A program made the position numbers and the translations under genes. A stretch of DNA of 64,000 nucleotides from JALYYC01 sp963795805. GTDB lineage: Bacteria; Chloroflexota; Dormibacteria; CF-121. Under the pieces are notes generated by a model. It was given only the letters and a program-made list of their open reading frames with translations, ran no database searches and was not told the DNA's origin. The stretch spans positions 1,426,001 through 1,490,000 of the forward strand of contig CAWCIV010000004.1 in the NCBI GenBank assembly GCA_963795805.1, written 5' to 3'. This document shows positions 34,040 to 40,994 of the stretch, piece by piece (within the stretch, counting starts at the first letter, position 1; every line of letters starts with the position of its first letter).

Positions 34040-34725
34040 CGCGTTCCCTCGGCGAAGCGATAGCCGACGCCGTAGGCCGTGAGCACGTAGCGCGGGTTGC
34101 GCGGGTCGGGCTCGATCTTGTGGCGGATGTTCTTGATGTGCGCATCGATGGCGCGCTCATACGATTCGAAGGCCACGCCGCGGATGGCGCTGAGCAATTG
34201 AGCCCGCGTGAAGACGCGACCCGGCTGGCGTGCCATCGTCTCCAGCAGCTGGAACTCGGTGTGCGTCAGCTCGACAGGCCGTCCGGCGATCGTCGCTTTC
34301 ATCCGCGGCACGTCGAGCTCGACGTCGGTGCCGACCCGGACGATCTCGGCGCGTTGCTCCATGCCCTGGGCCCGACGTAAGACGGCGCGGACGCGGGCGA
34401 CCAGTTCTTTCGGACTGAACGGCTTGGTGACGTAGTCGTCGGCACCAATCTCGAGGCCGACCAGCTTGTCGGACTCATCGGTCCGGGCGGTCAGCATGAT
34501 GATCGGCACCGCGGTCTCGCGTCGTAGGCCGCGCGCGACATCGATCCCATCCATGCCGGGCAATCCGAGGTCCAGCACGATCAGATCGGGACGGCCGGTC
34601 GCGGCAGATCGGATCGCACCCGGTCCGTCGGATGCCGTGATCACCGTGAACCCGGCGTTCTCGAGGTAGTCGCGAACCAGCTTCACGATCTGCGCCTCGT
34701 CATCGACGACCAGGATTGTCGCCAC
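34036..34725 (-). CDS. OmpR/PhoB-family response regulator (BaeR-like)
   Basis: This 229-residue regulator has a receiver with DDE (8-10), Asp52 in LDLGLPGMDG and VTKPFSPKELV. The winged helix has LTHTEFQLLETMARQPGR and YERAIDAHIKNIRHKIEP. Coupled to the kinase by a 4-base overlap. Its 5' end lies inside the 3' end of the upstream membrane-protein reading frame (34683-34725), in another frame. Confidence 0.94.
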   Translation of the reverse strand: MATILVVDDEAQIVKLVRDYLENAGFTVITASDGPGAIRSAATGRPDLIVLDLGLPGMDGIDVARGLRRETAVPIIMLTARTDESDKLVGLEIGADDYVTKPFSPKELVARVRAVLRRAQGMEQRAEIVRVGTDVELDVPRMKATIAGRPVELTHTEFQLLETMARQPGRVFTRAQLLSAIRGVAFESYERAIDAHIKNIRHKIEPDPRNPRYVLTAYGVGYRFAEGTR

Positions 34726-35174
34726 GCCTGTGATCGTATCCTCGGACGTGGGAGACGAAGACGCCGGGGCGACCCGGGTGGGGCCGCCGCCGGCGGTCGG
34801 GAGGGAAGGGGGCTCAGGCGTTTGGCTGCTGGATCGCTTGTGCCGGTTGGTGGCTGGGTCGACGGTCCGCCGTGCTCGTGCCCGTGCGGGTCGTTATGCC
34901 AGTGGCCTCCGCCGTGTCCGTAATAGCCGCGTCCCCAACCCCATGCAGCGCGCCGAAAGGCGAACACAATAAAGAGGATGAAGAGCAGCGGGAAGATCCA
35001 GAAGAACGGAAAGAAGCCGTCGTGGTAGTAGTAGCCGGGGTAGACGGTTCCATCTGGCCTGGCGACGGTCGTGACGACGGTAGCGGTCTGGCCGGCGTGG
35101 TAGGCGATCGCCGCCACGATGGCCGCGATGGCGACCGTCCCAAGTCCCCAGAGCCATGCGATTCGCGATTTCAT
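34683..35174 (-). CDS. Small membrane protein upstream of the BaeSR-like pair
   Basis: From ATG 35174 this frame gives 163 residues. An N-terminal hydrophobic segment (about 5-30), a second strongly aromatic segment (YYYHDGFFPFFWIFPLLFIL, about 45-64) and a His/Gly-rich tail (GYYGHGGGHWHNDPHGHEHG) suggest metal binding. The last 50 residues are Pro/Arg/Ser-rich, and the frame runs 43 bases into the regulator gene. A one-base shift would instead end it near 34814, so the true C-terminus is uncertain. An AAGGAGG ribosome site precedes the ATG. Confidence 0.65.
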   Translation of the reverse strand: MKSRIAWLWGLGTVAIAAIVAAIAYHAGQTATVVTTVARPDGTVYPGYYYHDGFFPFFWIFPLLFILFIVFAFRRAAWGWGRGYYGHGGGHWHNDPHGHEHGGPSTQPPTGTSDPAAKRLSPLPSRPPAAAPPGSPRRLRLPRPRIRSQAWRQSWSSMTRRRS

Positions 35175-35320
35175 GTGAGCCTCCTTGAATGTCGGTTGAT
35201 TTCTAAGGCTCATGATCGTGCCGACTTGTGAACCTCCTGTGAACGTCCTGCGGAATACTGCTTAAGGCCCGCTGGTCGCCCCCCTTGTCCCCCCGAGTTA
35301 CCGGGTGTACTGTTGCCGGT

Positions 35321-35731
35321 ATGTCGGATCCCAAAGTCGATCGCCTGGCCAAGGTTCCGCTCTTCTCCAAGCTGCAAAAGCCCGAGTTGCAGTTCCTCGC
35401 CAGCAAGGTTGACGAGGTCAACCTGAGCCCCGGGAAGACGCTGATCACTGAGGGCGAGTCCACCATGGCGTTCTTCATCCTGACCAGCGGAAACGTCAAG
35501 GTCAATCGCAAGGGCGAACCCGTCGCGCGGCTCGGGCCCGGCGATTTTTTCGGTGAGATCGGCATGCTCGACCGCAGTCCGGCGACGGCAACCGTCATCA
35601 CCGAAGGTCCGGTGGAGGCGATGCTCCTCAGCCACAGCCAGTTCCGCGACGCGATCAAGGGCAACGAGCAGCTGGCCATGCAGGTGATCGCCGCGATGGC
35701 CGAGCGCCTTCGCGCCAACTCGCTGGCGTAG
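35321..35731 (+). CDS. Single-domain cyclic-nucleotide-binding protein
   Basis: This 136-residue protein has a CRP-type cNMP-binding beta-roll and no DNA-binding domain. It shows DRLAKVPLFSKLQKPELQFL, GEST, FFILTSGNVKVNRKG and the phosphate-binding-cassette region GDFFGEIGMLDRSPATATV; Arg of the cassette is in DRSPATA. A short tail AERLRANSLA closes it. A paralogue lies at 41958-42368, and a fragment of that paralogue at 36288-36346. ATG 35321 is chosen because the paralogue begins the same way (M.DSKVDRLA). It probably acts as a stand-alone nucleotide sensor or adaptor. Confidence 0.88.
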   Translation: MSDPKVDRLAKVPLFSKLQKPELQFLASKVDEVNLSPGKTLITEGESTMAFFILTSGNVKVNRKGEPVARLGPGDFFGEIGMLDRSPATATVITEGPVEAMLLSHSQFRDAIKGNEQLAMQVIAAMAERLRANSLA

Positions 35732-35750
35732 CCATCCCCGCCGCCGTCAA

Positions 35751-35782
35751 TAAAAAAGAGGCCGGACCCGCCTCCGGCCTCT
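35751..35782 (-). terminator. Intrinsic terminator of the small membrane-protein gene
   Basis: Arms at 35757-35766 and 35773-35782 pair perfectly over 10 bp (GAGGCCGGA-type) with a 6-base loop, followed on the minus strand by TTTTTTATT. It lies 22 bases past the stop of the gene at 35804. The plus-strand cNMP gene ends just before it. Confidence 0.9.
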
Positions 35783-35803
35783 CGAGCGTTGGTCGCCTTG
35801 CTG

Positions 35804-36046
35804 TCAGTACTGAATGCCGGTGCTCCGGGGCTGTTGGCCGTCGTCCAGCTGCGCCTTGTGCAGGACCAGTCCACTGCTCGCGGTATGGGCAGCCGCCTGG
35901 CTGGCACCCACCGTGGTCACCACCGGGGTCATGACTCCGCGAATCCAGAAGCCCACGGCGACGGCAAGAATGAGGGCGGCAGCGACGGCGAGAACGAACC
36001 CAAACGTCTCGGTCGGGAACCGGCGGACTCGGAATGTCGCTTGCAT
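35804..36046 (-). CDS. Small single-pass membrane protein
   Basis: This 80-residue protein starts MQATFRVRRFPTETFG and has one membrane helix (FVLAVAAALILAVAVGFWIRG, about 17-37), followed by a soluble tail with no clear domain. The ATG at 36046 has a GAGGTAGAG ribosome-site-like stretch upstream. A perfect intrinsic terminator follows its stop, supporting expression. I do not recognise it. Confidence 0.65.
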   Translation of the reverse strand: MQATFRVRRFPTETFGFVLAVAAALILAVAVGFWIRGVMTPVVTTVGASQAAAHTASSGLVLHKAQLDDGQQPRSTGIQY

Positions 36047-36105
36047 GATCTCTACCTCACAGGTTGGTTGACCAGGCAAGCGTAGGTCCGATTCCCGTGC
36101 AGGGC

Positions 36106-36145
36106 TGTGATGTGCGGCACCCCTTGCCGGTGACGTTTGTCGCTA
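36106..36145. repeat. 40-bp direct repeat, copy 1
   Basis: This 40-base segment (start TGTGATGTGCGGCACC) recurs at 36347-36386 with only 2 differences. The two copies bracket two C/G-rich repeats and a fragment of a cNMP gene. Confidence 0.85.
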
Positions 36146-36165
36146 ACTTCCGTCCCTTGACTAAT

Positions 36166-36202
36166 TTCCCTCCCCCCTTGTGGGGGAGGGTTAGGGTGGG
36201 GG
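36166..36202 (+). repeat. C/G-rich palindromic repeat, full-length copy
   Basis: A CCCTCCCCCC-TTGT-GGGGGAGGG hairpin followed by TTAGGGTGGGGG. Identical in its core to the copy at 36228-36266. The G-rich half has four G-runs with 1-3 base loops. Confidence 0.9.
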
Positions 36203-36227
36203 TATTCAATCTTCCGTCCCTTGACTA

Positions 36228-36266
36228 TTCCCTCCCCCCTTGTGGGGGAGGGTTAGGGTGGGGGGT
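36228..36266 (+). repeat. C/G-rich palindromic repeat, full-length copy
   Basis: Second of two nearly identical copies separated by about 25 bases, which also share the flanking CTTCCGTCCCTTGACTA. It lies directly beside the broken cNMP gene end, as the array at 41.7-41.9 kb lies beside the intact cNMP gene end. Confidence 0.9.
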
Positions 36267-36287
36267 AGTAAATTCTTCCTTCCCTTA

Positions 36288-36346
36288 AGCGACGGAATTG
36301 GCCCGTCGGCGCTCGTCCATCGCCGCCCGCACCTGCAGCGCAAGAT
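36288..36346 (-). pseudogene. 3' fragment of a cNMP-binding protein gene
   Basis: The minus strand reads LALQVRAAMDERRRANSVA and a stop, matching the end of the intact protein at 41958-42368 (LAQQVRAAMDERLRANSVA). The nucleotide match includes the stop-proximal sequence and the adjacent repeat. Nothing of the rest of the gene is present. It is a broken duplicate left by a rearrangement. Confidence 0.88.
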
Positions 36347-36386
36347 TGTGATGTGCGGCACCCTTTGCCCGTGACGTTTGTCGCTA
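36347..36386. repeat. 40-bp direct repeat, copy 2
   Basis: Matches 36106-36145 at 38 of 40 positions. Its last three bases form the stop codon of the MDMPI-like gene on the minus strand, so this copy is probably the original flank. Confidence 0.85.
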
Positions 36387-37172
36387 GGGCCCGGGGAACC
36401 ACTCCTTGAAGGCGGTGGCCAGCGCAGGATCACCGTGCAACTCGACGCCATTGGCTTCCGGCGTGCCGCGACCCATCAGCACCCAGTAAAGGCCCTCCCC
36501 GGGTCCCTGCAGCGCGACGTCCGCCTTCGCGTGACCCGATTCCATGACTGCCTGCCCGCCATCAGCCCGCAGGACCCACTCGCCCTCGCCGTCGGTGCGG
36601 TGGATATGAAAGGTTGCCGACTTGCCCTTGTGTGGCGACCGCAGATGCAGGCGCTGCATCAGCGTCACGGTCTCAGCCAGCCCGCGGTCGAGGAACCAGT
36701 CGGGAATCGGCCGCGTGCGTCCGATCGCGGGGGACAGGTCATGCCCGTGAATGATGTACTCGTTCAGGCGTAGGGCGCGGAGCACCGGCATTGGCGATGG
36801 ACCAAACGGCATATTGACGATAGCCTCCGGCGCCTCTTTCGCCGCGACGGCGATCATGTCAGTTGTCTGCGTTCCCTCGCGGTGCGCCATCGCCTTGAGT
36901 CTGTCCGGTTCCCAGCTCAGGGCCTCTTGCATCCGCTTCTTGCGATCGGCAAAGTCGACAGGCAGGTCTTCGTCGCCGCGTCCTTTGCCCGTCGCATCGA
37001 GCAGCAACCCGCGCACCAGTTGGTCGCCGGTCGCGACGTGCGCGACGACATGCTGGGCGGACCACCCCTCACACAGGCTGGGCTTGCCCCAGCCGTCTGC
37101 CGGCACAGCGTCAACCGCCTGCAGATACCAGTCCCGCGCCTGGGCCAGCTTGCTCACCTGCGCTTCCATCAT
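36384..37172 (-). CDS. Maleylpyruvate-isomerase-like (MDMPI/TIGR03083) protein with SCP2-like domain
   Basis: This 262-residue protein has an N-terminal DinB-like four-helix bundle of the mycothiol-dependent isomerase group (GWGKPSLCEGWSAQHVVAHVATGDQLVRG, metal His in HVVAHV; the second pair in NEYIIHGHDLSPAIG). A C-terminal SCP2-like domain follows (about 165-260, ATFHIHRTDGEGEWVLRADG). Such proteins use a small thiol as cofactor in actinobacteria; here the thiol is unknown. It follows the alpha/beta hydrolase gene by 2 bases. Start ATG 37172 is preceded by repeat sequence. Confidence 0.85.
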   Translation of the reverse strand: MMEAQVSKLAQARDWYLQAVDAVPADGWGKPSLCEGWSAQHVVAHVATGDQLVRGLLLDATGKGRGDEDLPVDFADRKKRMQEALSWEPDRLKAMAHREGTQTTDMIAVAAKEAPEAIVNMPFGPSPMPVLRALRLNEYIIHGHDLSPAIGRTRPIPDWFLDRGLAETVTLMQRLHLRSPHKGKSATFHIHRTDGEGEWVLRADGGQAVMESGHAKADVALQGPGEGLYWVLMGRGTPEANGVELHGDPALATAFKEWFPGP

Positions 37173-37174
37173 TC

Positions 37175-38005
37175 CTAGATTATTCCCTCCCCCCTTGTGG
37201 GGGAGGATCCTAAATTTTCCCTCCCCCCTTGCGGGGGAGGGTTAGGGTGGGGGTAGTTACTGTCTGCCCGGGCCCAGAGCTCGCGAAGAGCCTGGACGTG
37301 CTCCGCGTTGTAGATCTGTTCTGGCGGAACGAAATGGTGGACACCTGCGAAGCGGCGAATCCGGATGTCCGGAACGAGCCGTGCCAGCACCGCTCCCTGG
37401 ACCGCCTCGATTTCGACGGTTTGATCGCCGTAGCCATAGAACACGGGGAACGTCCATTCCCGAAATCCGTTGCGATCCAATCGATGACGGTCGAAGGCCC
37501 GAATGAGCGCGGCGATTCCCGCGGGCCGCGTGCGCATCCAGGGCGGTGGGGGACCGGACGGCGGTGGGATTACAACACCGGGCCGGAGCTGGAGCTTGAC
37601 GAAGGCGTCCATGAAGTCGGCGCCTTCCCTCCCAGCCACCGCGCGTCGTAATCGATCATTCCAGGCGGATTCCTCCGGCGTTGGATCACCAGGGATCCGA
37701 GCCGGCTCGAATACCGCCAGGCTGAGCAGCCGCTCCGGGTGGACCGCGGCAAAGGCGAGCGAAACGAATCCGCCGCCGGAGTATCCGACCAGATGGAAGC
37801 GCTTGAGGCCGAGTGAGTCCGCGAATCCGGCGAGAGCGGCGACTTCGTCGTCAACGGAATGCTCTGGCGGGGGAGGGTCGCTCGCGTAGACCTCCAGGTC
37901 CTTGGAGTGGAACTCAGCCTCGTCCTTGACCGCGTCCGCGAGCGACGCGTATCGCGCGGCTGCCGGCATCACGCCGCCAGGCAGGGCGATGACGCTGCGC
38001 TTCAT
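37175..38005 (-). CDS. Alpha/beta hydrolase with repeat-encoded C-terminal tail
   Basis: This 276-residue hydrolase has the nucleophile elbow GYSGGG (Ser about 94), the PERLLSLAVFEPARI strand, and the catalytic His in FAGVHHFVPPEQ. The acid is probably in YGYGDQTV. The last ~28 residues (SNYPHPNPPPQGG onwards, then SPTRGEGII) are encoded entirely by two C/G-rich repeats at 37184-37255, so the original stop has been lost or replaced. It is coupled to the MarR gene upstream by a 4-base overlap. Substrate unknown. Confidence 0.87.
   Translation of the reverse strand: MKRSVIALPGGVMPAAARYASLADAVKDEAEFHSKDLEVYASDPPPPEHSVDDEVAALAGFADSLGLKRFHLVGYSGGGFVSLAFAAVHPERLLSLAVFEPARIPGDPTPEESAWNDRLRRAVAGREGADFMDAFVKLQLRPGVVIPPPSGPPPPWMRTRPAGIAALIRAFDRHRLDRNGFREWTFPVFYGYGDQTVEIEAVQGAVLARLVPDIRIRRFAGVHHFVPPEQIYNAEHVQALRELWARADSNYPHPNPPPQGGRENLGSSPTRGEGII
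37184..37208 (+). repeat. Short C/G-rich palindromic repeat in coding sequence
   Basis: CCCTCCCCCC-TTGT-GGGGGAGG hairpin followed by ATCCTAA, the same unit as in the array at 41676-41940. It forms the last codons of the alpha/beta hydrolase gene on the minus strand. Confidence 0.88.
37217..37255 (+). repeat. Full-length C/G-rich palindromic repeat in coding sequence
   Basis: CCCTCCCCCC-TTGC-GGGGGAGGGTTAGGGTGGGGG; in the minus frame it encodes YPHPNPPPQGGRE-type residues of the hydrolase tail. Confidence 0.88.
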
Positions 38006-38484
38006 CCCACGCTGTCCGCGCCGCGCTTGCCATCATCGGCGCTGAACTCCGCCAGCGCGGCGACCATCGCGTCGTCGAGCGCATGAAGGGCGCGGCGGAC
38101 GTCCTGCTGGGGCATCGCCAGCCGGTCCTCGAGCCGTTTTCGCATGACCTCCCACCGACGATTCGTCCGCCGATGCTCGGCGGTCCCTGGCATCGTCAAA
38201 GAGAGTTGTTGCGCGCGGCCGTCCTGTGGGTGGCGGTCGCGACGCAGGTGTCCACGAGCATCCATGGCTCGCAGGTAATCAAGGAGGGTGGTTAACGGCA
38301 TGCCCATGCGCCGGGCCATCTCCGTGGCGGTCAACGGACCCTGCTCGAAGAGCAGGCTGTAGACGGCGTATTCGTCGGCGCTGAGCGGTGCCTCCGCCAG
38401 GCCCGTCGCGACTAGGCGGCGCAATCGCTGGTTCAGCACAAAGAGATCGAAGAGCAGCGAGATCTGGCGTCCGGGCTGTACCAT
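38002..38484 (-). CDS. MarR-family transcriptional regulator
   Basis: This 160-residue winged-helix regulator has an N-terminal dimerisation helix (LLFDLFVLNQRLRRLVATGL), HTH PLTATEMARRMGMPLTTLLDYLRAM (about 50-74), wing HLRRDRHPQDGRAQQLSLT and a C-terminal helix pair. It overlaps the hydrolase gene downstream by 4 bases and is divergent from the lipoprotein hydrolase at 38548. Two perfect inverted repeats lie in the 63-base gap and are likely its operators, giving autoregulation and control of both hydrolase genes. Confidence 0.92.
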   Translation of the reverse strand: MVQPGRQISLLFDLFVLNQRLRRLVATGLAEAPLSADEYAVYSLLFEQGPLTATEMARRMGMPLTTLLDYLRAMDARGHLRRDRHPQDGRAQQLSLTMPGTAEHRRTNRRWEVMRKRLEDRLAMPQQDVRRALHALDDAMVAALAEFSADDGKRGADSVG

Positions 38485-38499
38485 CGGTCGCTAGCTTAA

Positions 38500-38515
38500 A
38501 CCACGGTCCCGTGGT
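38500..38515. promoter_or_regulatory. Palindromic operator 1 (putative MarR site)
   Basis: ACCACGG-TC-CCGTGGT is a perfect 7-bp inverted repeat, 16 bases upstream of the regulator start. Its centre is 20 bases (two helical turns) from the centre of the second palindrome, and both contain CACG...CGTG. Confidence 0.7.
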
Positions 38516-38518
38516 AAA

Positions 38519-38536
38519 TAGCACGAACCCGTGCTA
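38519..38536. promoter_or_regulatory. Palindromic operator 2 (putative MarR site)
   Basis: TAGCACG-AACC-CGTGCTA is a perfect 7-bp inverted repeat ending 12 bases before the ATG of the hydrolase at 38548. It overlaps the only plausible -10 region (GCTATC) for that gene, as expected for repression. Confidence 0.7.
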
Positions 38537-38547
38537 TCGTTCAGCGC

Positions 38548-39738
38548 ATGAGGCGCGCGGTTGCGGCGCTCGCACTCACGGCCGCGCTTGCGGGCTGCAC
38601 GTCGGGGTCACCACCCCAGGCCTCACCTAGCCCTGGCCCGCCGGCCGCGCAGGGAACCTTCGACCGGTACGTCGGCGCCTATCGAACGACCAATGGAGTG
38701 ACGTTCGTCGTGAATGGGCATGGCCATCTCCTGAATCTGCACGACAGCTGGTTTCGTCAACTTTCACCGGGCTCGACAGCCGATGCCTTTACCGTCGGTC
38801 CGGCGTTTGGCATCCCGTCGCCCGTCGAGGCCGAGGTGCGCTTTGCCGGCGGCAGCATACGCGCCGACCGCATGACGATCACTCCGGCCGGCGGCGTGGC
38901 CACGACGGCGGCCCGGCTCAAGTTCAAGGAAACCGAGGTGAGGGTGCCTGCCGCTGGCGCGGTCCTCGCCGGAACGATCACGGAACCAGTGACGCGCGGC
39001 CCACACCCGGGCATCGTGATCGTTCATGGTTCTGGACCGGGCCCTCGGATCGACTACGGGATCTGGGTCGGGCTGTATGCCAGCCTAGGCCTGACAGTGC
39101 TTGCCTATGACAAACGCGGCAACGGCGCGTCGACCGGCCAGTATCCAGGCGAGTTGGCGACCGACCGGAATCTCGGTATCTATGCTGCCGATGCGGCGAC
39201 GGTGCTTCGCTTCTTGACCACCTGGCGCGGCGTCGACCCGAAAAAGGTTGGCTTTCACGCCGGCAGCCAGGGTGGATGGATCGCGCCGCTGGCGGTTGAG
39301 CGGTACCATGCGCCGGCGGCCTTTGCGCTGGTGTTCTCTGGCCCGGCGGTAACCGCCGATCAGCAACAGGTGTGGGCGGATTTCAGCGCCGGCTCGACCA
39401 GTCTTCCCACTGTTTCACCAGCGGAGATGAATACGCAGGTTCGTGCCGCGCCCGCCACCGGGTACGTGCCATCCACAGTCCTGGCGACAATCCAGCAGCC
39501 ATTCATCTGGTTCAACGGCGCGGTCGACCGCCAGGTCCCGACGGCGGTCAATGCCGAGATCCTCCGGACTTTCCACCATCCGAACTGGGACATCGAGGTC
39601 CTCCCCGGCGTCGACCATGGGCTCTTCGAGAATCCGAGCGGCCTCGAGCCGGACGAGCCTAACGCGACCCACCTCGCGGCCGGGCTCTGGGATCGAGTTG
39701 CCGCGTGGCTGGCCCAAACCGTGGGCCCAACGCCGTAG
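38548..39738 (+). CDS. Alpha/beta hydrolase lipoprotein
   Basis: This 396-residue exported hydrolase has a lipoprotein signal with ALTAALAGC (Cys17). A beta-rich N-domain (about 30-130) precedes the hydrolase domain (about 135-396) with IVIVHGSGPGPR oxyanion loop, LAYDKRGNGASTG, nucleophile elbow HAGSQGGWIA (Ser about 238), acid in WFNGAVDRQVP and His in PGVDHGLFE. This is the layout of dienelactone-hydrolase/prolyl-oligopeptidase-like secreted esterases. It is controlled by the MarR-type regulator through the operators just upstream. The start lies 12 bases behind operator 2 and lacks an SD, so the mRNA may be leaderless. Confidence 0.9.
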   Translation: MRRAVAALALTAALAGCTSGSPPQASPSPGPPAAQGTFDRYVGAYRTTNGVTFVVNGHGHLLNLHDSWFRQLSPGSTADAFTVGPAFGIPSPVEAEVRFAGGSIRADRMTITPAGGVATTAARLKFKETEVRVPAAGAVLAGTITEPVTRGPHPGIVIVHGSGPGPRIDYGIWVGLYASLGLTVLAYDKRGNGASTGQYPGELATDRNLGIYAADAATVLRFLTTWRGVDPKKVGFHAGSQGGWIAPLAVERYHAPAAFALVFSGPAVTADQQQVWADFSAGSTSLPTVSPAEMNTQVRAAPATGYVPSTVLATIQQPFIWFNGAVDRQVPTAVNAEILRTFHHPNWDIEVLPGVDHGLFENPSGLEPDEPNATHLAAGLWDRVAAWLAQTVGPTP

Positions 39739-39881
39739 CTTCCAGCGGACCACTGGAGCGTCGGACCCCGCCTATAACGTTTCGTTCTAACCGGCCGGTT
39801 GTCGCGCTTGCAAGGCGTGATTTGGCCGCGTAGGATGGCCGCAGAATCGGGGGTAAGGGTCGCGTCAAGAGGAGGGAGGAT
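39739..39881. other. Intergenic region
   Basis: This 143-base spacer between same-strand genes has an AGGAGGGAGG ribosome site just before 39882. No terminator with a T-tract was seen after the hydrolase. The promoter of the secreted protein gene is probably near 39770-39800, the most A/T-rich part. Confidence 0.35.
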
Positions 39882-40823
39882 ATGAGGTCCTTGAGGCTCG
39901 CGATCGCCGCGATTGCCGCTCTGGCGGCGTTGTTGATCGGGCCCGCCGCCAGTGCTGACGAAGGGCAGCACGGACATGGCGACGGCAAAGGTTACGTCTG
40001 CTCCGGTGGCTCGTTGTCGCCGGCCTTCGCGCCGTCGATCATCCCAGCAGGCAATTACAAATCCATCACCGTCACAGGCATTTGTGTGACCCCTGGCGGG
40101 GTGGTCAACGTCGAGAACGGTGTCACCGTCGCGGCCGGCGCCGCGTTGGTGGCCAACTTCCCAGGTGGCCCCGACGGATCCCCTGAGGGGGACGCAATTC
40201 TCAACGTCGGTGAAAACATTTCGGTGGGAAAGGATGCCGTCCTCATCCTGGGCTGTGCGCCATCGTTCGGGTGCAACGTGACCACGACCGATCGGATCGA
40301 GGGCAATATCGTGGCCGATGGAGCGTTTGGGATGCTACTCCATGGCGACACGATCGATGGCAACGTGTCCATCCGCGGCGGGGGAGGGCAGGACTACGAC
40401 TGCAGCCCCAGGGGCGCCGTCTTCAGCGCCTTCGGGAGTCCGGTGTACTCCACCCTCGAGGACAGCTCGGTCGGCGGCAACGTCGTATTTTCCGGCTATC
40501 AATCCTGCTGGCTGGGTCTCACGCGCACCCACGTCGGAGGGAACGTCAAGGTCAACAACAACGCGCTTGGCGACCCGGACGCGATCGAGATCCTTTCGAA
40601 CACGATTGACGGGAATATCTCCTGTCGGGGCAATCAGTTTGTCGACGCGAGCGTGACCCCGGCCACGTTTACCATGCACCCGCCGTGGGACAGCTCGGAA
40701 AGCCCCAATGGCGATCTCTACCCTCGTACCTGGCTGCCGAATACGGTGCAGGGCGATCGCTCTGGACAGTGCAGGGTTGCGCCGGCGCTAACCCCGGGTG
40801 GTGCCTCTCCCGGCGCGTTCTAA
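39882..40823 (+). CDS. Secreted beta-solenoid-like protein of unknown function
   Basis: This 313-residue protein has a signal peptide (SLRLAIAAIAALAALLIGPAA, cleavage about ASA-DE), a His/Gly-rich stretch after cleavage (EGQHGHGDGKG), then repeated short strands with Gly-Asn turns (GNVSIRGG, GNVVFSGY, GNVKVNNN, GNISCRGN), the pattern of a right-handed parallel beta-helix. Six or more cysteines occur. No catalytic motif was recognised. AGGAGGGAGG precedes the ATG. Confidence 0.75.
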   Translation: MRSLRLAIAAIAALAALLIGPAASADEGQHGHGDGKGYVCSGGSLSPAFAPSIIPAGNYKSITVTGICVTPGGVVNVENGVTVAAGAALVANFPGGPDGSPEGDAILNVGENISVGKDAVLILGCAPSFGCNVTTTDRIEGNIVADGAFGMLLHGDTIDGNVSIRGGGGQDYDCSPRGAVFSAFGSPVYSTLEDSSVGGNVVFSGYQSCWLGLTRTHVGGNVKVNNNALGDPDAIEILSNTIDGNISCRGNQFVDASVTPATFTMHPPWDSSESPNGDLYPRTWLPNTVQGDRSGQCRVAPALTPGGASPGAF

Positions 40824-40838
40824 CGACTCGGTGTGATC

Positions 40839-40865
40839 AGGCCCGAGGCAACTAGCCTCGGGCCT
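40839..40865. terminator. Perfect 11-bp hairpin after secreted protein gene
   Basis: Arms at 40839-40849 and 40855-40865 (AGGCCCGAGGC / GCCTCGGGCCT) with a 5-base loop, 15 bases after the stop at 40823. No T-tract follows, so termination efficiency is unsure. Confidence 0.6.
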
Positions 40866-40994
40866 GCGCCGCAGGGTGAATACGCTCGGGGATGGGTAAG
40901 ATGGCATCAAGGCACCGACGGGCGCTTTGACGTCCCCTTCTCAGGATCGAGCCTGAGCCTGGTCCTTAAAGGTCGCTCACGAAGGAGAAACCGA

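Noticed and set aside
36182..36202. TTAGGG inside the repeats as telomere-like sequence
   Set aside because: It occurs once per element between G-runs and is not tandem; the chromosome end is not supported by anything here.
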